From contig DAOUDD010000010.1 in the NCBI GenBank assembly GCA_034431765.1, positions 1 to 64,000 of the forward strand: a stretch of 64,000 nt of DNA. The letters run 5' to 3'. Below the pieces are notes generated by a model that was not told the origin of the DNA, did not search any database, and was given only the letters and a program-made list of their open reading frames with translations. The stretch comes from DASYAN01 sp034431765. GTDB taxonomy: Bacteria > Chloroflexota > Ktedonobacteria > Ktedonobacterales > Ktedonobacteraceae. Position numbers and translations under genes: made by a program. Positions 36,898 through 47,400 of this stretch are shown in pieces (position 1 is the first letter of the stretch; every line of letters begins with the position of its first letter).

Positions 36898-36917
36898 ACG
36901 TGTTGTGCACGCACTGC

Positions 36918-38105
36918 CTAAGCAGGAACGGCACAAACATCTGCATAGGTGGGGAGATTCTCAGGGTGAGCGTTCTCGCCGCAGGCCAGACACTTGGGGT
37001 CGCGGTAGAGACGCAGTTCATTGAACTCGCCAGCTAGCGCATCATATGTCTGGAGGCGACCAACAAGCGGCTCACCGAGAGAGAGGAGCAGCTTGATTGT
37101 CTCTGTCGCCTGCAACAGCCCAATAATGCCGGGTAGCACACCGAGTACACCAGCTTCAGCGCAACTTGGAGCAAGCGCTGGTGGAGGTGGCTCAGGATAG
37201 AGACAGCGATAGCAGGGTCCGTCGTACGGCTTAAAGACAGTGACCTGTCCCTCGAAACGGAAGACGCTACCATGCACAACGGGTTTCTTCACCATCACTG
37301 CGGCATCGTTGAGCATATAACGGGTCGGGAAATTGTCAGTCCCGTCAATAATTACATCGTATTCCGCGACGAGCGAATGCACATTTGTCTCATCCAGGCG
37401 CTCAATGTAGGTGATCACATTTACATCGGGATTGAGCGATTTGATTGTCTCGCGCGCCGACTCCGCCTTGTACTCACCCACGCGCTCGGTATTATGGATA
37501 ACCTGGCGCTGCAGATTGCTCTCATCCACGACATCGGCATCGATAATGCCAAGCGTCCCAACACCAGCAGCAGCAAGGTAGAGTGCTGCGGGAGAGCCCA
37601 GGCCACCAGCACCAATGAGCAGGACACGTGAATCGAGCAGTTTTAACTGACCTGCCTCGCCAACTTCCGGCACGAGCAGATGGCGGCTATAGCGGCGGGA
37701 CTGTGCCTCGCTCAGAGTGTGAGGTTGGACAAAGTTAAAGCCAGCAGCCTTCCACTGTCCAAACCCACCAGCCATGGACACAATATCTTTGTATCCCATC
37801 TGCTGTAAAGTGCTTCCCGCCATGAGTGAGCGAACGCCACCAGCACAATATAAGACAACTTTTTCAGATTTGTCAGGCACAACCTCTTCGATCTGCGATT
37901 CGAGGTGTCCACGTGGCACATGCACTGCGCCAGAAATGTATCCTTCATTCCATTCATGCTTTTCTCGCACATCGACCAGGACAAAATCCTGTTTATTCTG
38001 GTCCTTAGTGCTCTGGGAGGCAAGCGCCTCATTTACTTGGACGGGAGACCATTCCGGCACATGCTTTCTTGCCTCGCGCATAATTTCGCGAAAAGCCTCA
38101 CCCAT
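36918..38105 (-). CDS. Rhodanese-ThiF/MoeB fusion, sulfur-carrier adenylyltransferase
   Basis: 395 residues. Residues about 20-130: rhodanese domain with active-site Cys87 (LYCAGGVRS). Residues about 140-390: ThiF/MoeB domain with ATP loop LIGAGGLGSPAALYLA, DADVVDESNLQRQ, DGTDNFPTRYMLND and zinc pairs CYRC and CLAC. The order rhodanese-then-ThiF is reversed from MoeZ, where rhodanese is C-terminal. It would adenylate the carrier's C-terminal Gly and load persulfide sulfur. Upstream of the cysO-like gene on the same strand, separated by a hairpin. Confidence 0.92.
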   Translation of the reverse strand: MGEAFREIMREARKHVPEWSPVQVNEALASQSTKDQNKQDFVLVDVREKHEWNEGYISGAVHVPRGHLESQIEEVVPDKSEKVVLYCAGGVRSLMAGSTLQQMGYKDIVSMAGGFGQWKAAGFNFVQPHTLSEAQSRRYSRHLLVPEVGEAGQLKLLDSRVLLIGAGGLGSPAALYLAAAGVGTLGIIDADVVDESNLQRQVIHNTERVGEYKAESARETIKSLNPDVNVITYIERLDETNVHSLVAEYDVIIDGTDNFPTRYMLNDAAVMVKKPVVHGSVFRFEGQVTVFKPYDGPCYRCLYPEPPPPALAPSCAEAGVLGVLPGIIGLLQATETIKLLLSLGEPLVGRLQTYDALAGEFNELRLYRDPKCLACGENAHPENLPTYADVCAVPA

Positions 38106-38534
38106 TACAGCACCTCAATGTTGACTAAGTTAATCAATTATGTTCTTTCACCAGTTACCAAAAGAGTACCACTTTCATTTTTTACCTGTCAAGGGAAAGC
38201 AGAGCAGGAAAGTGCTCCTTGGAAAGCACCTGTTATACTCGCTGCTCTCGCCGTTTGGAGAAGGGAGAGGATTATAGCGTAGACGCCACACCTTTAGCCT
38301 TATGTTTTTGCCGTAGCACCAAAGGCCGGGAACTCCCCAAAATAGAAATGGGATACTCTTGCAATCTCTATACGAGAGAACACAGAGGGTCACAGAAATA
38401 TTCCGCTGGTCGAGCACCTATTACACAGGGTTTCTGAGCGCAGCAAAGTAAGTCTGTACTCAAATCAGCAATTCTTCCAAAGAAGATAAGTACAAACATA
38501 GTACGATAAGCCAGGTTGTATAGAGAAGCAACAG
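38106..38534. other. 429-bp gap between TerC and ThiF genes
   Basis: Competing short frames on both strands show no known domain and lack ribosome-binding sites. No T-box or SAM-type element was seen upstream of the ThiF gene. Confidence 0.5.
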
Positions 38535-39281
38535 CTACGATTGCATGAAGCGCACACGACGACGTAAGTATAGATCAGCAAGCAAAACGAGAACGAAAGC
38601 AACAGCGGGAGCAATAATCTGAACGGCTGGAAAGGACTCGAAGAAATGGTACAGGGAATCGTCGCCTAAAAAAATCTGCGCTGCGGCCCACCCAACAATC
38701 AAACAGGCAAGATCAAGCAACCACGGAAAACGTGTAATAAGATCAGCAACAAGAACACTGCCGAGCAGTAGAAAGGTGACACTGAATACCAGACCAACGA
38801 TAAGAAAAGGGATATTCCCATTAGCCAGGCCACCAACAGCCAGCACATTATCCAGACTCATGGTTACGTCTGCGATGACAATCGTGATGACAGAGGAAAG
38901 CAGACTTTTCCCTGCAGTCTTTTGCTGTTCCTCTGTAGCAGAGCTTTTTTGTATCTGCTCCCCTTCGAGCCGAGGTTTGACCCTGGCCTGTTGGTGCTCA
39001 CGCTTTTGTTCTTGATAGCGCTCAAGTAGCAAATGAATCGCCACGCCAATAAGCAGGACACCACCGATCACGCCGAGCAGGGGTAGTTGCAATAGATATG
39101 TAGCAGTTGAAGCAAAGACAATGCGTAGAAAAATAGCACCGCCTCCACCAAGCACAATAGCCATGACACGCTGCTTTCGTGGCAAGCCTGCTGCCGCAGC
39201 ACCAATTACAACCGCATTATCTCCACTCAATACCAGGTCAATCACAATAATCCCCAGAACTGAACTGAGCCAGGTCAACAT
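38535..39281 (-). CDS. TerC-family integral membrane protein (YjbE-like)
   Basis: 248 residues with seven hydrophobic segments. Both TerC acidic motifs are present: VIDLVLSGDNAVVIG (residues about 14-28) and VTMSLDNVLAVGGLANG (about 138-155). The middle loop (about 88-125) is long, Gln/Lys/Glu-rich and cytoplasmic. TerC proteins export Mn2+ to enzymes in the secretory path or for detoxification. The yybP-ykoY manganese riboswitch common before such genes was looked for and not recognised. Confidence 0.9.
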   Translation of the reverse strand: MLTWLSSVLGIIVIDLVLSGDNAVVIGAAAAGLPRKQRVMAIVLGGGGAIFLRIVFASTATYLLQLPLLGVIGGVLLIGVAIHLLLERYQEQKREHQQARVKPRLEGEQIQKSSATEEQQKTAGKSLLSSVITIVIADVTMSLDNVLAVGGLANGNIPFLIVGLVFSVTFLLLGSVLVADLITRFPWLLDLACLIVGWAAAQIFLGDDSLYHFFESFPAVQIIAPAVAFVLVLLADLYLRRRVRFMQS

Positions 39282-39565
39282 AGAATACTTCTACCTTCCA
39301 GATTGCAAATTTCTACAAACTTGCTATATATAAACGTAAGACCCTCGCAAAAATAAAAAGGGGATTTAGATAGACGCAAAACTGCCTGAAAAATAAAATT
39401 GCAAGGAAGCAGACTTGCTCTATCAGTAGCCCAGGCGGAACAGCTTTGCTCTATATTAGGTGCTAGAGCACTTGTCTTCTCTTGTAGGAATCTGTAGTGA
39501 TCACAACGAAATCTCTGTGTCAATTGAGCGAATCGGATGCGCGTAGTACTCTCAGGATAGACAAT

Positions 39566-39594
39566 TTGACATACAGAGGTAAGCTCACTACAAT
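39566..39594 (+). promoter_or_regulatory. Sigma-70-type promoter of the Ser/Thr kinase gene
   Basis: TTGACA (39566-39571), 17-bp spacer, TACAAT (39589-39594): perfect -35 and five of six at -10. Predicted start of transcription near 39601, only about 14 bases before the first candidate ATG. Confidence 0.7.
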
Positions 39595-39614
39595 CATATA
39601 TATCGAATGTATAA

Positions 39615-40685
39615 ATGTATGTAAAAAGTTTGAGTGAAGTGGCTTTCATAGCCTCCCAATCGGGGGTAGAAGTGAATAATTCTTCTCAGAACTTACACAC
39701 TGGAAATTATCTTCTTCTGGAAAAAGTGGGTCAAAGTGACTTTGCCGAGATCTATCTTGGTAGGCATCGCGATACGCAGCAAATTGTGGCAGTGAAGCGT
39801 CTTTATGGACGTATGTTAGATGAAGAAGCCGAGATCTTTTTGCAACGCACAGAGGAACTGGTCGGGCTACAGCACAGACACATTGTATCAGTTCTGGATT
39901 ATGGTATAGAAGACGACACAGCCTATCTTGTTATGGACTATGCTCCGCAGGGAAGCTTACGAGACCGTCATCCCAAAGGTACCCGCATACCCCTGGAAAC
40001 AGCCCTGGATTATGTACAACAGATTGCCTCGGCCTTACAGTATATTCATGATCGAGGGCTGGTACACCGGGATATTAAGCCACACAACATGTTGATAGGG
40101 ATGCGAGGGGAAGTAATGCTCAGTGACTTTGGTGCGATGATCAGTTCGTATAGTTTGCAAGTGCGTCCGGGCCGTTCCTATCTCAAGCACTTCGAGGGAA
40201 CGGTCCTCTATACGGCCCCTGAGCAGCTTCAAGGAAAGCCACGCCGTAGCAGTGATCAATATGCATTAGCAATCGTAATATATGAATGGCTCTGTGGAAC
40301 CTGGCCGTTTTCCGGCTCGTTTCATGAAGTTGCACATCAGCATCTTTTTGTCTCTCCACTACCACTCCAGCATCACGGTTATGCCTGTCCACCAAATATT
40401 GAGCGCGTGCTTCTGCGAGCACTTGAAAAAGATCCCTCAAGGCGTTTCAGCACAATTACGCAGTTTGCGGATGAACTGCAATGGGCATACAAAGTTGCGC
40501 AAGCGAAGGGCTATCTTTCATCCCCCATCCCCTCCACACCAGCTACAAGCAATGAAACAGAACCGATCAGCGTGCACATGGTGCAATCCGCACGGCTTGA
40601 GGTCGAGACAAAGACAGAAAAGCCTCTCGCAATTAAGCAACAATTTCGCTCACCGACACCATTCACCCCACAAGCCCTTTCCTGA
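39615..40685 (+). CDS. Serine/threonine protein kinase, cytoplasmic
   Basis: 356 residues from ATG 39615. A GTG at 39672 with GGGGGTAGA upstream is an alternative start. Kinase domain about 29-290: glycine loop degenerate (VGQSDFAEIYLG), K61 (VAVKRL), catalytic loop HRDIKPHN (D153), DFG (D171), then TAPEQ and SDQYALAIVIYEWLCGTWPF. A Pro/Thr-rich tail of about 65 residues follows. No membrane helix or sensor domain, unlike PknB. Loss of the glycine loop's later glycines may lower ATP affinity. Confidence 0.9.
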   Translation: MYVKSLSEVAFIASQSGVEVNNSSQNLHTGNYLLLEKVGQSDFAEIYLGRHRDTQQIVAVKRLYGRMLDEEAEIFLQRTEELVGLQHRHIVSVLDYGIEDDTAYLVMDYAPQGSLRDRHPKGTRIPLETALDYVQQIASALQYIHDRGLVHRDIKPHNMLIGMRGEVMLSDFGAMISSYSLQVRPGRSYLKHFEGTVLYTAPEQLQGKPRRSSDQYALAIVIYEWLCGTWPFSGSFHEVAHQHLFVSPLPLQHHGYACPPNIERVLLRALEKDPSRRFSTITQFADELQWAYKVAQAKGYLSSPIPSTPATSNETEPISVHMVQSARLEVETKTEKPLAIKQQFRSPTPFTPQALS

Positions 40686-40730
40686 ACACACTTCACACAA
40701 CTGCAACAATTTCTAGAGCAGCACTAAAAC

Positions 40731-40778
40731 GTACCACTATCTGGTGAACATTTCTTCACCGGGTAGTGGTACTTTCCT
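40731..40778 (+). terminator. Terminator after kinase gene
   Basis: 18-bp stem with two G-T pairs (40731-40748 with 40755-40772), 6-nt loop, then TTTCCTAT. Confidence 0.8.
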
Positions 40779-41116
40779 ATCAAAAAAAGTTCATTGTAAA
40801 GAACCTTCCAGGAAAGCGTGGTAATATCCAGAACAGAGCTACAACATAAAAAAGTAGCGTAGTATTTTATGGAGTAACAAAAGTCAAAAAGAAACGCTTT
40901 TCTTCTCTTCATCCTGAGAAAAGAGATAGTCAGAAAAACGCAGTGATTTCGTTTTTAGACAACATCTTACCTAGAAGCCATACATGTTTATGTATGTGAT
41001 TTTCTTAACCCTCTAGAGAAGAAATGATGAAGCGAAACAGGCAATAGACAGCAGACAGGCAGTCTTCCATTTTTTGACAACGGTTTTTGGTAGGAGAAAT
41101 AGGAGTAAGCATACTA

Positions 41117-42310
41117 ATGTTCAAGCGTAACTTACGAACACTGATTATCAGCCTCGGCATTCTAGGAGTGGTGGTCGCACTCATTCTTACCTCTGTCGCA
41201 ACGAACACTTTCGCGGCAAGCCACAATAGTTCAGGCGATAGCAATCGAGCAGCCCAACGTGGAGATGGAGATAATGATGGGAATGAGAGAGTACAGACGA
41301 TCAATAACCTCAAGCGTATCTCGCTTGTAGGCAGCACTGCTGCGATTCTGGACCCGAAAGGGCAACACACCGTTATGGCAGATGCAAATCCTTACAAGGT
41401 TGTCATCGTGCCAGACAATATAAACATGCCAGGCTTGAAGGCTGGAGATCTTCTGGTAAGCAATATTGGAGGGGAAGATAAAGGGACGACGCTGGTCAGC
41501 TTCCCTAAGAAGATGGGCCCAGGGCATCAGTTTAATGTGATGGAGAGTGCTGGTCTTGTTGGCCCTGCGGGTATTGCCTTCAACATGCAAAGCGGCACAA
41601 TCTGGGTTGCTTGTATGGGAGCGAACGATGTACAAATTCTGAAGCCGGACGGCAACGTTTTCTCCACCATCACAAGTGGCATGTTCGCTAAACCCTGGGG
41701 TATTACAAGTAATAATGGAATGGCGAATAAAGCGATTGGTTCGACAGGAGCCTTCTTCGTGAGTAACGTTGCAGATGCAACGATTGACCGCATTGACATT
41801 CTGCCTCAAAGAGGACAGGCACTCCCGCAGTTTAAGGTCACACAAATCGCACAACTTACAAAAAATGGTGAAAAGACGAAAAGCGAGTTGCGCTGGCTCC
41901 CCAAACTGAACGTCAAGGGCAAAGAGCTAAAAGACGTCCTTCTTGCAATCGATCCAGCAAATAATCGTATCGCGGCCTTCCCTAACAGTAGCACAATAGC
42001 TAAAGCTGCTAACCAGGGTGTGACAGTCTTCCAGGGCAAACCGCTCAATGTCCCAGGTGGATTTGCTATCAACCCGATCAACGGTGATCTGCTGGTGGTT
42101 AACCTTGCTGACAACAACATGGTAGAACTCAACATGGCCAGAGGCAAAGTTGTCGCCACAAAACAGGTTGACAACGTTCCAGTTGATCCAACCAACAACA
42201 ATGGTTCAGCTCTTTTCGGTGTCACAGCAACGAAAGACGAACAAGGCAACCTGCTTGTCTACTACACAGACGACAACACAAACGCACTGCACATGCTCAG
42301 TAGATCTTAG
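41117..42310 (+). CDS. Secreted NHL/SMP-30-like beta-propeller protein
   Basis: 397 residues from ATG 41117 (AGGAG 11 bases upstream). Signal peptide about 1-33 ending TFAA-SH. Propeller-like repeats of the form GPAGIAFNMQSGTIWVACMG, KPWGITSNNG, GGFAINPINGDLLVVNLADN suggest six blades. Such proteins may bind or hydrolyse small molecules at the surface; no catalytic residues identified. Single gene between two strong terminators, so independently controlled. Confidence 0.75.
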   Translation: MFKRNLRTLIISLGILGVVVALILTSVATNTFAASHNSSGDSNRAAQRGDGDNDGNERVQTINNLKRISLVGSTAAILDPKGQHTVMADANPYKVVIVPDNINMPGLKAGDLLVSNIGGEDKGTTLVSFPKKMGPGHQFNVMESAGLVGPAGIAFNMQSGTIWVACMGANDVQILKPDGNVFSTITSGMFAKPWGITSNNGMANKAIGSTGAFFVSNVADATIDRIDILPQRGQALPQFKVTQIAQLTKNGEKTKSELRWLPKLNVKGKELKDVLLAIDPANNRIAAFPNSSTIAKAANQGVTVFQGKPLNVPGGFAINPINGDLLVVNLADNNMVELNMARGKVVATKQVDNVPVDPTNNNGSALFGVTATKDEQGNLLVYYTDDNTNALHMLSRS

Positions 42311-42321
42311 TCTCGCTCTCC

Positions 42322-42353
42322 AACGTTCCCAGGTATTCGTACCTGGGAACGTT
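42322..42353 (+). terminator. Terminator after secreted propeller gene
   Basis: Perfect 14-bp stem (42322-42335 with 42340-42353) capped by the stable TTCG tetraloop, ending GTTTTGC. Confidence 0.88.
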
Positions 42354-42799
42354 TTGCAAGATCGTGGAAGAACGATACAGGAAACGATTTTTACTTCTCC
42401 CCTTGACGCTCCTGGTCTATTTAACACACCTCCTCACTTTCTGAAGAATATGACAGCCAGAATGAGCTGGAAACTGTCAAGCGCATTGTTAAAGTTTTCT
42501 CATTCAGAGCATCGCGTCTTTTTTGTCACAAGTTATACAAGTTACATAGGAACGTTATAGTAAAGAGAAGCTTATCTTTTCAAAGTTTATGTAGAGTTCT
42601 ACCAGGTAGTAGACAGAATGGAGTACTTTTCCTTCTCTACATCCATGAGATTTATCCTATTTTTGTAGCAATCCCTGCTAAAACTACACAGCGAGGAGAG
42701 ATTTGTTGACCGGCTCTGTATGCTTACGGAGTATGGCTGAGGAATGTAAGAAAAGAAGAAAAGAGTTTTCGTTTATTTACGAATGAGGAGATTCAAGGC
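42354..42799. other. 446-bp AT-rich gap
   Basis: No supported gene. Right edge carries AGGAG for the methyltransferase start at 42800. No clear promoter pair recognised. Confidence 0.5.
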
Positions 42800-43657
42800 A
42801 TGGAAACTACTACGCCATCAAACGACGAAACGCAAACTCAAAATAGCTATATTATTGATTCAGAGCGAGCGGCGGAACTGCAACGGTTGCGCATTCAAGA
42901 CCAGCTCATTACAGAAGAGATGGGAGGATCTTTGCCGGAGTTGTCCGACCTCTCGGCCTTTAAACGGGTGCTTGATGTCGCCTGCGGACCAGGTGATTGG
43001 GCTCTAACGCTTGCTCAGGATAACCCACATCTAGAGGTAGTTGGTATTGATATCAGTCAAAGAATGATTCATTTTGCCAATGCACGCAGGTTGGCAAATA
43101 CAACGTTTCGTATAATGGATATATTGAATCCACTTGATTTTCCTGACGAAAGCTTTGATATTGTCAACGCGCGTTTACTCTTTGCAGTTCTTCCCAGGAG
43201 CAATTGGCTGCAATTGCTGGCGGAATGCCACCGTATTTTGCGACCGGGCGGCTTTTTGCGCTTATGTGAGTCCGAATGGATCGTAACAAACAAAGAATCG
43301 AATCAGCGTTTCAATAGATTGATAGCACAGGCGTTGTATCGTTCAGGTCACAGTTTCTCACCGGACGGTTATCAGATAGGCATCACACCTATGTTAACAG
43401 GTTTCCTCAAAGAGGGAGGTTTTCACAGCATTCGGCATCGTGCCTTTGCCATTGATTGTTCCTTTGGAGAAGAGGGACACAAAGCGACAGGTGAGAATGG
43501 TCGAATCGCAGGACTGCTACTACAACCATTTCTTCTAAAAATGGGAGTTGCCACACAGGAGGAACTGGCTGAGTTGTACGAACAGGCCTTTCAAGACTTT
43601 GAAGCTCCCGATTTTCGCGCCTGCTGGTCCTTCCTTGTAGCCTGGGGAAGGAAATAA
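42800..43657 (+). CDS. Class I SAM-dependent methyltransferase
   Basis: 285 residues. SAM-binding motif I VLDVACGPGDWALTLA (about residue 55-70), acidic end of strand 2 VVGIDIS, motif II around FDIVNARLLF, and ILRPGGFLRL (post III). An N-terminal 40 residues and a C-terminal 100-residue cap could define the substrate, which is not readable. AGGAG stands 10 bases before the ATG. Confidence 0.9.
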   Translation: METTTPSNDETQTQNSYIIDSERAAELQRLRIQDQLITEEMGGSLPELSDLSAFKRVLDVACGPGDWALTLAQDNPHLEVVGIDISQRMIHFANARRLANTTFRIMDILNPLDFPDESFDIVNARLLFAVLPRSNWLQLLAECHRILRPGGFLRLCESEWIVTNKESNQRFNRLIAQALYRSGHSFSPDGYQIGITPMLTGFLKEGGFHSIRHRAFAIDCSFGEEGHKATGENGRIAGLLLQPFLLKMGVATQEELAELYEQAFQDFEAPDFRACWSFLVAWGRK

Positions 43658-43816
43658 GGGAGAAAAAGTCCTATTATCCACCTTCTCGAAAGGCTTGATC
43701 TCCAGTTCAAGTGATATGATAACGAGAGATTTCAGATTTCTGTACAGCAGGATTGAAGGACAAATCCCTGTTGACAAGGCAACAATCACTGATGGAGAAA
43801 GAAGGAAAATACAGGA

Positions 43817-44416
43817 ATGACAACACGCGATACTCGCCTTGATGGGCCACCCTTTGGTGACTGGAAGGTAGCTATTCCTTTGCCTAAGGATGAAGAACTT
43901 TCCCAGGAACATCGTGAGCAACTTGCAAGGATGGCACCGATCAATGTCGTTCGTATGTTTGCTGGTACAGAAGACCTTTTTCATGGAAGTGCAGCTCTCT
44001 CTCAAGCCATCTTCACCTCCAAAGATATCGATCCCAGATTGCGGGAGATCTTGATGTTGCGCATCGCCCATCTTCTCAATTGCGCGTATGAATGGCAGGC
44101 AAATGTGGCATTTGGACGAAATGTTGGGCTGACCGATGATCAGATTGCTTTGTTACGCAACGATGGTCCAGTTACCGAGCTAGATGCGGTGAGCAATCTG
44201 ATCTGTCATGTTACAGACGAAATAACATTGCATCATGAGGTAAGCGACGAGGCACTGTCTCAACTGATCGCTCTCTATGGTCCTAGAATTGCTTCCAAAT
44301 ATATCCTCACAATCAGTTGGTTCAATCTGCTAGGCAGCTTCTTGCTCTCGACAAGAGTGCCACTCGAAACTGACGCCGCAGCGCTTGCAAGCCGAACATC
44401 ACCGTTTGAACCATAA
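43817..44416 (+). CDS. Carboxymuconolactone decarboxylase (CMD) family protein
   Basis: 199 residues with the CMD core DPRLREILMLRIAHLLNCAYEW (spanning about 73-94) and GLTDDQIALLRND. Typical members read YEWxxH; here the position of the His is Asn (YEWQAN), and the CxxC of AhpD is absent. The protein therefore may not be a peroxidase or decarboxylase of the usual kind. Helical, cytoplasmic. AAGGA lies upstream of the ATG. Confidence 0.82.
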   Translation: MTTRDTRLDGPPFGDWKVAIPLPKDEELSQEHREQLARMAPINVVRMFAGTEDLFHGSAALSQAIFTSKDIDPRLREILMLRIAHLLNCAYEWQANVAFGRNVGLTDDQIALLRNDGPVTELDAVSNLICHVTDEITLHHEVSDEALSQLIALYGPRIASKYILTISWFNLLGSFLLSTRVPLETDAAALASRTSPFEP

Positions 44417-44431
44417 CAATTTCTTCTCAAA

Positions 44432-44462
44432 GGACTCAATGGTACTTGTGACCATCGAGCCC
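44432..44462. terminator. Hairpin between CMD and P450 genes
   Basis: 12-bp stem with two mismatches (44432-44443 with 44451-44462), AAA before and TTCTGTTT after. Convergent genes on both sides. Confidence 0.65.
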
Positions 44463-44488
44463 TTCTGTTTGAGCATACCTGGCATTTT

Positions 44489-47400
44489 TTAGGCAGGCCA
44501 GACATCGACGAGATAGCGGTTGCTTGCGACGAGGTTGTCGAGCCAGTGTTGAGCCTGTTGCTCATCGTTGCCAGTCATGTCACGATAGACAGCGGTGAAT
44601 GCTTGCTGTACGGTTGGAGCCATGTTGCTGGCATCACCACAGATGTAGATGATAGCACCGTCATTGAGCGCCTGCCAGACGCGCTCTTTCTGCTGACGAA
44701 TTGCATCCTGGACGTACATCTTCGGGTGGTTTTCCCAGCGGGAGAACGCGGTGAAGAGTTCTATGATGCCCTCGCGTTGAAAGTTGTGCAACTCCTCTCT
44801 GTAGAGAAAATCTTGCTCTGGATGGCGGCAGCCAAAGAAGAGGAGCGAAGAAGCGATATGCTCTCCTTGCACTTGTAGAGCGGCTCGCTCCTGTAAGAAG
44901 CCCCGGAACGGGGCCAGACCTGTTCCGGGTCCTACCATAATGAGCGGAGTTGTGGGGTTTTCGGGCAGCATGAAGAGCGAATTGGTATCCTGCACAAAGG
45001 CGTAGATCTCATCTCCCTCTTTCTGATGCAGCAAGTAGTCTGTACAAACACCATGGTATTGTCCGTGTCCAGAACGTGCCGGTCCATCTACCACCACAAA
45101 AGTCAGGCTACATGCGCGTGGATTCTGAAGCGGTGATGACGAGATCGAGTAGTAGCGCGGGCGCAAAGCAGGGAGCTGCTCCAGGTAGAGGTTGAAGGGC
45201 AGCTCGCATGCCGCAAACTCTTCGAGCACGTCGATCAGAGATTTGCGTTTCGCAAAAATCTCTTCTTTATAAAGAGTAGCACCGGCCTCGTCCTCTGCTG
45301 AAAGTGCATGGAGACGCCGTTTTTCAGGTGGACATTGTGTATGCTCAGCCAGCAATTGAAGCTGCTTGCGCGTCGCAACATCCTGCAATTCGACGTAATC
45401 AGCCAGCAAGTCATAGACTGAGATGGGCTGCTCAACCGGCAATGTCGTTTTGCGTTTATCGCTCTTGTGAAGGACGATCTTCGTGTTCTTGTGGAAGCCG
45501 AAGCGGCGTGCAACCCGCTCAATCTGTTCGCGGCTATTGCGTGGAATAACGCCCAGATGTAGCCCAGTTCGATACATCACGCCCTCAGGTAGCGCTATCT
45601 CCATATGGCGGGCGGAACGTTCGGAGGGATGCAGCCCTTCTTTCTGATGCAGTTCGCGGTTGACAAGCACTTTCAGCGCATGCGCACCAAATGAGGCCAC
45701 AATAGGATGGGTATGCTCTACATCTACCACCTCAACCTCGATGTTGCCTACGCTGGCCCGCTCTGGTAGCGCATTGGCCAGGCCAAATTCTTTGTAGAGT
45801 GCCTCCCATAGGTGAGAGTACCAGGACTCGAACTGCCCATCGAAGTCATCGCGCGCATCTCCCTCGCCACGAGGATAGACACGTTTCGCACCGAAGCGCT
45901 CTAGCTGGCTGTCAACCAGGCGAGGGGTAGCCTGAAAAGTGCCAGCCCAGTCACGGTTGCCACAGCCAAAGACGGTGTAACGGACACCAGCAAGCGCATT
46001 GCGCGACAATTCGCTAGCCTTGAGCCAGTCACAGAATTGCTCAGCGTTGTCGGGTGGTGTACCATTATATGATGAGGTGACGACGACAAGCGCACCCTCT
46101 TTTGGAAGTTTACCCGTGTAGTCATCCATCGAGGCAACCGTTGTAGCCAAACCACGATCCTCGCCGTCGTTGGCAATCCGATTCGCCAGATCTTCAGATG
46201 TGCCCATATTGGAGCCGAAGAGGACAAGCAATGAGGTCCCGTGCGATTGCACTTCAGGCTTCGCAACCGACTCTTGTCGGACTGGCGCACCCCCAACTGT
46301 TAGCGGCTTCACCTGGACAATCGTGCGCTCCGCGTCTGTACGTTTGCGGATCTGAATCTTGAAATCTTCTGGTTTGAGCGTGAGTGCCTCACGTACTTTG
46401 AATTGATAGTGCTTATGATCGACGAACTTGTAGCGCTGCAGCAGGATGCCCAGGACCAGCGTCGCTTCCTGTAAAGCAAACTGCCTGCCAATACAGGCAC
46501 GTTGACCATTGCCGAAGGGCTTATACGCGTTAGCAGGTCGATTCTGCTCCACAGCTTGAGCAAAGCGCTCAGGATCAAACTCCTCCGCGTTATCTCCCCA
46601 GATGGCGGGGTCGCGATGCAACATCGGAATCAGAACGGAGACCTGGTCTTCGGGGGTGAGGTGATACTTGCCACCCAGCGTTGTCTCTTCATATGGGTAG
46701 AGTGCGAAAAGTGGCGCAGTCGGCCAGAGACGGAGCGTTTCTTTGAGAATTTGCGAGACATATTGCAGACCATTGACCTGCTTGAACGTCGGCTGCACAT
46801 GTAAATCACTCCCGAGGACGCGATCCACTTCTGCGTATGCTTTTGCCAGCACCTCTGGATGATGCAACAAATTATAAAGTGCGAAGGAGAGTAGACCACT
46901 GGTCGTTTCATGACCGGCAATTAAGAAAGTGATGATCTGGTAGCGAATATTCACATCATCCAGCTTTTCACCCGTCTCCTTATCAGCACCATTGAGCATG
47001 TAGCTCAACAGGTCTTTCTTGTCGGATGCCCCTTCGCCAGCGTGTTTGCGCTCTTGAATGATACGGTCAACCGTCGAGTTCATCAGCTCAACGTCTTCCT
47101 GGAACTGTTTATTGTGCAGGAAGAGCAGCTTGTTGCTGAGCGGAAGACGGTGCAGACGTTCCAACGACTCGCGCAGTGCTCGCATCATACTGTTGACAAA
47201 GGGATGCATATCCTCGCGGTAAAACGAGTTGAAACGGTAATCGAAACCGCACAGCCCGATGGTATCGAGCGTCAGACGGGTCATGTCTCCGACAACATCG
47301 ATTTCATCATCGGCATTGAGGCGATCCCACTTGCCCACAAGCTGTTCCGCGATATCCAGCATCATCGGCAGATACCCCTGCATTGCACGCATGCTGAAGT

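Noticed and set aside
38175..38437. Two opposing 70-80 codon frames upstream of the ThiF gene
   Set aside because: Overlapping on both strands without start signals or known motifs.
39282..39560. Possible yybP-ykoY manganese riboswitch before TerC
   Set aside because: Searched by eye on the minus strand; the conserved internal-loop motifs were not found.
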